A stretch of DNA of 46,828 nucleotides, taken from UBA10364 sp049611965. Its GTDB lineage: Bacteria > Bacteroidota > Bacteroidia > Flavobacteriales > Schleiferiaceae. The stretch is taken from the NCBI GenBank assembly GCA_049611965.1, contig JBMZBC010000012.1, positions 1 to 46,828 of the forward strand, in the 5' to 3' direction. Each line of letters opens with the position of its first letter. Within the stretch, counting starts at the first letter, position 1. Shown here one piece after another: positions 42,477-46,828 of the stretch. Made by a program: the position numbers and the translations under genes. Below the pieces are notes generated by a model. The model did not search any database. It was not told the origin of the DNA and saw only the letters and a program-made list of their open reading frames with translations.

Positions 42477-43958
42477 CTAGATTTCGTACGATGTACCTTC
42501 GGCACCGTCTTTTAGTTTAATTCCGGCAGCAGACAATTGATCACGAATTAAATCAGCGGTTCCCCAATCCTTGTTCTCGCGTGCTTTGGCACGTAGTTCA
42601 ATCACCAAATCCATGGCTTTATCTAGGGCTTCACTGTGCGCTGATCCGCCTTCTTCCATGTGAAGACCGAGAATGTCAAATACAAAGGCATTCATCTTCT
42701 CTTTAAAGACAACCAGGTCAGATGCGCTCAATGCGATGCTTCCTTCGTTTTGGTTGATGAGTTTGATGGCCTCGAACAGATGTGCAATAAGGATAGGACT
42801 ATTAAAGTTGTCGCTGAGGCTTTGGTAACATTTGTCTATCCAGGCTTGTAGGTCGAAATCCCCACTACCGGAAGCTTCTAATCCTTGCAGTTTGCTCCAC
42901 GCAGCTAGTAGTTTGTCGTGACCCTTTTCAGCCGCCAAAAGTGCTTCGTTAGAGAAATCGAGTACACTGCTGTAATGTGCTTGCATCATGAAGAAGCGTA
43001 CTACAGAAGGACGGAACCCTTTGGCAAGTAATGGGTTGTTTCCGCTGAATAATTCTCTGGGTAAAATGGTATTCCCAGTGCTCTTGCTCATGCGCTTTCC
43101 GTTTAAGGTAAGCATGTTTGCATGGAGCCAATATTTCGCACCTTTCTTACCGCTGGTAGCAGTGTTTTGTGCGATTTCACATTCGTGGTGCGGAAATTTC
43201 AAATCCATTCCACCGCCGTGAATATCAAACTCTTCACCGAGGTATTTGGTACTCATGGCAGAACACTCAAGGTGCCATCCAGGAAAACCGACACTCCACG
43301 GCGAAGGCCAACGCATGATGTGTGCAGGAGATGCCTTTTTCCAAAGTGCGAAATCTGCTGGATTGCGTTTTTCTTCTTGTCCGTCTAGTGCACGAGAACC
43401 GCTTTGTAGTTCATCCATCTTACGGCCGGAAAGAACGCCGTAATCCCCACCGTCGCGGTTGTAGGCATCCACATCGAAATAGACCGACCCATTGCTTTCG
43501 TAGGCCCAGCCTTTGTCAATGATGGCTTGAGTCATTTCTATTTGCTCAACAATATGACCAGTAGCTGTAGGCTCAATAGAGGGAGGGAGGGCCCCAAGAC
43601 GCTCCATGACCTTGTGAAAATCGACTGTATAGCGCTGAACGATTTCCATAGGCTCCAATTGCTCAAGACGTGCCTTCTTAGCAATCTTATCCTCACCCTC
43701 GTCGGCATCGTTCTCCAAATGACCTGCATCTGTAATATTTCGTACGTAACGAACCTTATATCCTAAATGGTTCAGATATCTATAAATGAAATCGAACGAG
43801 GTAAAGGTCCGCGCATTCCCTAGGTGAACATCAGAATATACTGTTGGTCCACAGACATACATCCCAATACGCCCTTCACTGACAGGAACGAGCTGCTCCT
43901 TAGCGCCAGTGAGGCTGTTTTCAATATGAACGGGATACGTACTGTACAATGGGTTCAT
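42477..43958 (-). CDS. cysS: Cysteinyl-tRNA synthetase
   Basis: 493 residues. Attaches cysteine to tRNA-Cys. Class I signatures are HLGN (45-48, HIGH-like, in VYSDVHLGNART) and KRMSKS (288-293). The zinc site that selects cysteine is visible: C36 in YVCGPTVY, C232 in GWHLECSAM, H257 in FPHHECEIAQ. The C-terminal DALR helix bundle is followed by the usual tail. The ATG overlaps the folE stop by one base (TAATG), and yidD follows two bases after its own stop. Confidence 0.98.
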   Translation of the reverse strand: MNPLYSTYPVHIENSLTGAKEQLVPVSEGRIGMYVCGPTVYSDVHLGNARTFTSFDFIYRYLNHLGYKVRYVRNITDAGHLENDADEGEDKIAKKARLEQLEPMEIVQRYTVDFHKVMERLGALPPSIEPTATGHIVEQIEMTQAIIDKGWAYESNGSVYFDVDAYNRDGGDYGVLSGRKMDELQSGSRALDGQEEKRNPADFALWKKASPAHIMRWPSPWSVGFPGWHLECSAMSTKYLGEEFDIHGGGMDLKFPHHECEIAQNTATSGKKGAKYWLHANMLTLNGKRMSKSTGNTILPRELFSGNNPLLAKGFRPSVVRFFMMQAHYSSVLDFSNEALLAAEKGHDKLLAAWSKLQGLEASGSGDFDLQAWIDKCYQSLSDNFNSPILIAHLFEAIKLINQNEGSIALSASDLVVFKEKMNAFVFDILGLHMEEGGSAHSEALDKAMDLVIELRAKARENKDWGTADLIRDQLSAAGIKLKDGAEGTSYEI

Positions 43959-44641
43959 TATGCGCCGAAATCGGTCTTTAAATTAATGTAGTCGAGGAAT
44001 TCTTTCTTTTTAGCTTCTTCTTGGAAAACACCGCCAAATTCAGCAGTTACTGTCGAGCTTTCAATATCTCTAATACCGCGTGAGTTCACACAGAGGTGTT
44101 TCGCATCAATCACACACGCCACATCTTTGGTACCCAATACTTCTTGAAGTGCTTGAACCACCTGACGTGTGAGTCGTTCTTGAACCTGAGGACGTTTTGC
44201 GTAATAGTCTACAATGCGATTCATTTTGCTCAGACCAACTACTTTCCCTTTCGAGATGTAGGCTACATGTGCGCGGCCGACGATCGGTAATAAATGGTGC
44301 TCACAAGTGGAATAGAGTACAATGTTTTTCTCAACGAGCATTTCGTCGTAGCGGTATGAATTCTCAAACGTACTCATACTTGGCTCACGTTTCGGATGCA
44401 ATCCACCAAAGGCCTCATTCACGTAAAGTTTGGCTACGCGCTTTGGAGTGCCTTTTAGGCTATCATCTTCTAAATCCATGCCTAGCGTCTCAAGGATACC
44501 TTTTACATGTTCAGTGATGATTGCAATCTTTTCTTCGTCCGATTTGTCGAATGCATCAGCTCTTAACGGCGTTGTTGCCGAAAAACTTTCGTGTGCATCG
44601 CCAATGGCCTCGATCAATGCTTCGTCAATCTTGTTAGACAT
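43958..44641 (-). CDS. folE: GTP cyclohydrolase I (FolE, type IA)
   Basis: 227 residues. Opens the imidazole ring of GTP to make dihydroneopterin triphosphate, the first step to tetrahydrofolate and to the queuosine precursor preQ1 used by Tgt. The zinc ligands are C113 and H116 in YSTCEHHLLPI and C184 in KHLCVNSRGI; other motifs are GLSKMNRIVDYYAKRPQVQERLT. It is the cation-dependent FolE1 type. First gene of a six-gene operon with its own -7 box; the gene before it has its stop only about 40 nt upstream. Confidence 0.98.
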   Translation of the reverse strand: MSNKIDEALIEAIGDAHESFSATTPLRADAFDKSDEEKIAIITEHVKGILETLGMDLEDDSLKGTPKRVAKLYVNEAFGGLHPKREPSMSTFENSYRYDEMLVEKNIVLYSTCEHHLLPIVGRAHVAYISKGKVVGLSKMNRIVDYYAKRPQVQERLTRQVVQALQEVLGTKDVACVIDAKHLCVNSRGIRDIESSTVTAEFGGVFQEEAKKKEFLDYINLKTDFGA

Positions 44642-44665
44642 AATTCCTGCTCAATTTTAGGGGCG

Positions 44666-44673
44666 CAAAGTTA
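44666..44673 (-). promoter_or_regulatory. -7 promoter element of the folE operon
   Basis: TAACTTTG on the minus strand, perfect TAnnTTTG, 25 bases from the folE ATG and just six bases after the stop codon of the preceding BNR gene. Confidence 0.6.
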
Positions 44674-44679
44674 CATCAA

Positions 44680-46828
44680 TTAGTCCCAATAAGGAACCCC
44701 TTGAGCACTTGCTTTTTCTTCTAGTTGGTCGATGGCTTCCTCAATAGCATCAAGGGCTGCTTGTGCATCTTTCATCATAGCCTTAGCATCTTCCATCATG
44801 TTTTTCATAGAACCTGTTGGCGCACCTCGGTGGTTCCAAGCACCCCACGCAAGAATACCCACTACATCTCCTAGAGACGGTACAGTTTCCATTTCACGTT
44901 TAGTACGTGATGGATCTCCGTTTAGCAACAAGCTCAACTCTTTCAACTGCATATCTATAGCTCGTGCTGCCGAAAGGTCTTCCACAGATGTTCCAACGGT
45001 GTTTCTGAATCCGGCACGCAACTGGCTCAGTTCGTCTTTAAGTTCCTTGTATTCGCTATCAATGCGGTTCGCAGCAGCATATACTGCATCTACTTCTGCA
45101 TTGAACGCATAGTCAATATCCTCATAGTTGTACAAGTGGTTCACCTCAAAGGCGTGTCCTGAAACCAACTCGTCAAGCTGTCCATTCGTTGAGCGTAATA
45201 CAGAGATGCTGTATGTACCTGGTTTAACGAATGTGGTCGTGCCTGGATTGGTTTTTGGTTCCCCGTTTGCGTTAATGCTTGCTTTACTGCTGTATTTCGC
45301 GTTCCACGTAAAGCGTTGTATGCCCTTGAAATCGCCGCGAGTGAATCGAGCCACCTCTGCACCGTCTTCGTCTTTCACGACAAACAATAAGTACGGAGAC
45401 TCCTCCCAATCTTCAGCGCGAAGCTGATCCATGGTCGGGTAGTGGGGAAGATCTTTGTTCGCTTCGGGACGTTCATCTTTTACACGTGCAGCACCGTCTG
45501 CGATGTGCAACTGGAAGGTTACACCCATTGGAGGGTTCTTCGAGCGGTAGTGCTGGCTTCCTTTATAGTCAATTCCACCTACGTTCGCTCTTTGGAAAAG
45601 TAATCCAGGCTTCGTTGAGAAGAATGCAGCATCTTGATCGAGTACGTACTCCAATTCGCGCAAGGGCGAATAATTATCTAATACATAGAAGCCGCGTCCG
45701 AAGGTTGCAATAACCAAATCGTTCTCACGCTCTTGGATGGCGATATCCTTTACGGCAATGGTAGGGAGTCCACCTTTTAGCTGCGCCCAATGCTCACCTC
45801 CATCTAGCGTGAAAAACATACCGAACTCTGTACCTGCAAAAAGCAGATCAGGATTGATTGGGTCTTCAACCAATGAATACACTGTACCGCGCTCCGGTAA
45901 ATCACTCGCAATGCTTGCCCAGTTTTTGCCGCCGTTGATACTCTTGTAGATGTACGGCTTGAAATCACCGTTTTTGTGATTGTTAAATACGGCGTACACT
46001 ACATTTTCTTTGTGTGCAGACAATACAAGGTCTTGCACATATACCAATGGAAGGCTTAGTGAGCCCACTTTGGTTTTTGGCAATTCTGAGAAATTCTTGA
46101 TGCTCGACCAATTTTTTCCGTCGTCGCTTGTCTTCCAAACCAAACCGTCGTCGGTACCTGCCCAAAGCTCTCCGGGATTATTTGGATGCTCACGAAGGGT
46201 TACGATATTGCCGTAGATGGACGTGCTCTTGTGAAGTGCAATCGCTTCAGGGCCCCAGTAACGGTCCATGATAGGGAGGGTGTTTCGGTCTAATTGACGC
46301 GACAAATCTTCTGAAATTACTTCCCAGCTTCCGCCGCGGTCGTTTGATTTAAAGATTTTGTTAGCGGCAAAGTAGAGCGTCTTTTTCTGATGCTTACTCG
46401 TTATCAGAGGAGCGTCCCAGTTCCAGCGGTAGGCTGCCTCTTTGTAGCGAGGTTGGGGCTGGATAGGAGTTTTCTCGCCGGTTTGTTTGTTGAATCGAAC
46501 CAACCAACCGTATTGAGCTTGTGCGTAAACAATGTTTGGGTCTTCAGGATCCGTAGCACTTTCAAAACCGTCACCACCGTTGGTGACAATCCAGTCGCTA
46601 TTAATAATTCCTCTGCGGTTGATTGTTTGCGAAGGGCCACCCAATGAGTTGTTGTCTTGCGTACCACCGTACACATTGTAGAACGGCCAGTCGTTATCGA
46701 CGGCTACCCGATAGAATTGGATCGTAGGAAGATTGGCACGCCAATTCCAGCTGCCCATTTCGTCCCATGTCTCGTACAAACCACCATCTGTACCGATGAT
46801 CATGTGCTTGGTGTTTGCGGGGTCAATC
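44680..46828 (-). CDS. BNR/sortilin-like beta-propeller protein, C-terminal part (N-terminus outside window)
   Basis: The reading frame stays open to the window edge, so 715 residues of a longer protein are visible; an internal ATG at 46803 is not the start. Asp-box (BNR) repeats SxDxGxxW appear as SNDRGGSWEV, TSDDGKNWSS, SINGGKNWAS and TLDGGEHWAQ, as in the VPS10/sortilin-type glycosidase-like exo-proteins common in Bacteroidota. After the propeller comes a strand domain (about 400-540 of the visible part), then a predicted coiled coil (about 575-610 and the Ala/Met/Glu-rich end). No C-terminal type IX sorting domain is seen. Secreted or surface location is inferred from the family. Its signal sequence lies beyond the window. 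Confidence 0.88.
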   Translation of the reverse strand, partial: IDPANTKHMIIGTDGGLYETWDEMGSWNWRANLPTIQFYRVAVDNDWPFYNVYGGTQDNNSLGGPSQTINRRGIINSDWIVTNGGDGFESATDPEDPNIVYAQAQYGWLVRFNKQTGEKTPIQPQPRYKEAAYRWNWDAPLITSKHQKKTLYFAANKIFKSNDRGGSWEVISEDLSRQLDRNTLPIMDRYWGPEAIALHKSTSIYGNIVTLREHPNNPGELWAGTDDGLVWKTSDDGKNWSSIKNFSELPKTKVGSLSLPLVYVQDLVLSAHKENVVYAVFNNHKNGDFKPYIYKSINGGKNWASIASDLPERGTVYSLVEDPINPDLLFAGTEFGMFFTLDGGEHWAQLKGGLPTIAVKDIAIQERENDLVIATFGRGFYVLDNYSPLRELEYVLDQDAAFFSTKPGLLFQRANVGGIDYKGSQHYRSKNPPMGVTFQLHIADGAARVKDERPEANKDLPHYPTMDQLRAEDWEESPYLLFVVKDEDGAEVARFTRGDFKGIQRFTWNAKYSSKASINANGEPKTNPGTTTFVKPGTYSISVLRSTNGQLDELVSGHAFEVNHLYNYEDIDYAFNAEVDAVYAAANRIDSEYKELKDELSQLRAGFRNTVGTSVEDLSAARAIDMQLKELSLLLNGDPSRTKREMETVPSLGDVVGILAWGAWNHRGAPTGSMKNMMEDAKAMMKDAQAALDAIEEAIDQLEEKASAQGVPYWD

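Overview
The window looks like a chromosomal segment of a member of the Bacteroidota, most likely order Flavobacteriales (inference). The reasons are: a 16S-Ile-Ala-23S-5S operon of bacteroidete type; many start sites preceded by TAnnTTTG, the -7 element of the bacteroidete primary sigma factor, with few Shine-Dalgarno-like sequences; a short RpoD; gliding-motility ABC proteins GldF/GldG; a Porin_10-type outer-membrane protein; Sec signal peptides ending in A-x-Q; and lineage-typical families such as the 'asparagine synthetase B' look-alike, the GlmU-like nucleotidyltransferase and the LuxC-like acyl-CoA reductase. I see no insertion sequence, prophage, CRISPR array or integron. Almost all of it is tightly packed core genome.

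Layout. 1-3.9 kb: 3' part of 16S, tRNA-Ile(GAU), tRNA-Ala(UGC), 23S and 5S rRNA, closed by a terminator. 4.0-5.9 kb (+): a putative porin. 5.9-12.9 kb (-): one long operon tgt > LptF/G permease > EamA transporter > accA > dnaB > AsnB-like secreted protein. 12.9-14.3 kb (+): rsmG and a small outer-membrane-type protein. 14.3-16.0 kb (-): pruA. 16.1-21.4 kb (+): serC-serA, a terminator, then a coupled trio DUF1015 > YggS > exonuclease/GIY-YIG fusion. 21.4-24.0 kb (-): phoH > purC > PorT-like beta-barrel. 24.1-29.9 kb (+): DUF62 protein > ABM-domain protein > a single-chain GldF-GldG fusion > DUF4340 lipoprotein, overlapping one another, then dnaN. 29.9-31.1 kb (-): 2[4Fe-4S] ferredoxin and an unknown secreted protein. 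31.1-32.2 kb (+): LuxC-like acyl-CoA reductase. 32.2-33.7 kb (-): beta-helix lipoprotein. 33.8-35.3 kb (+): L31 and a GlmU-like protein. 35.3-44.6 kb (-): folE > cysS > yidD > PD40 lipoprotein > lgt > DUF192, then rpsO > pnp > rpoD, then rpe. 44.7 kb to the end (-): C-terminal part of a large BNR/sortilin-like protein that runs off the window.

I found no obviously new defence or biosynthetic system. The observations most worth checking are: the GldF-GldG fusion translationally coupled to a DUF4340 lipoprotein; the exonuclease fused to a GIY-YIG domain that seems to have lost its catalytic Arg and Glu; a DUF62 protein apparently missing the family's Asp-Arg-His triad; a Tgt without the zinc-binding cysteines; the DUF1015/YggS module behind serC-serA; and compact promoter layouts (leaderless divergent tgt/rsmG, face-to-face ferredoxin/acyl-CoA reductase, a terminator tail that doubles as the rpe promoter). 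All family assignments come from reading the translated sequence by eye; no database search was run.
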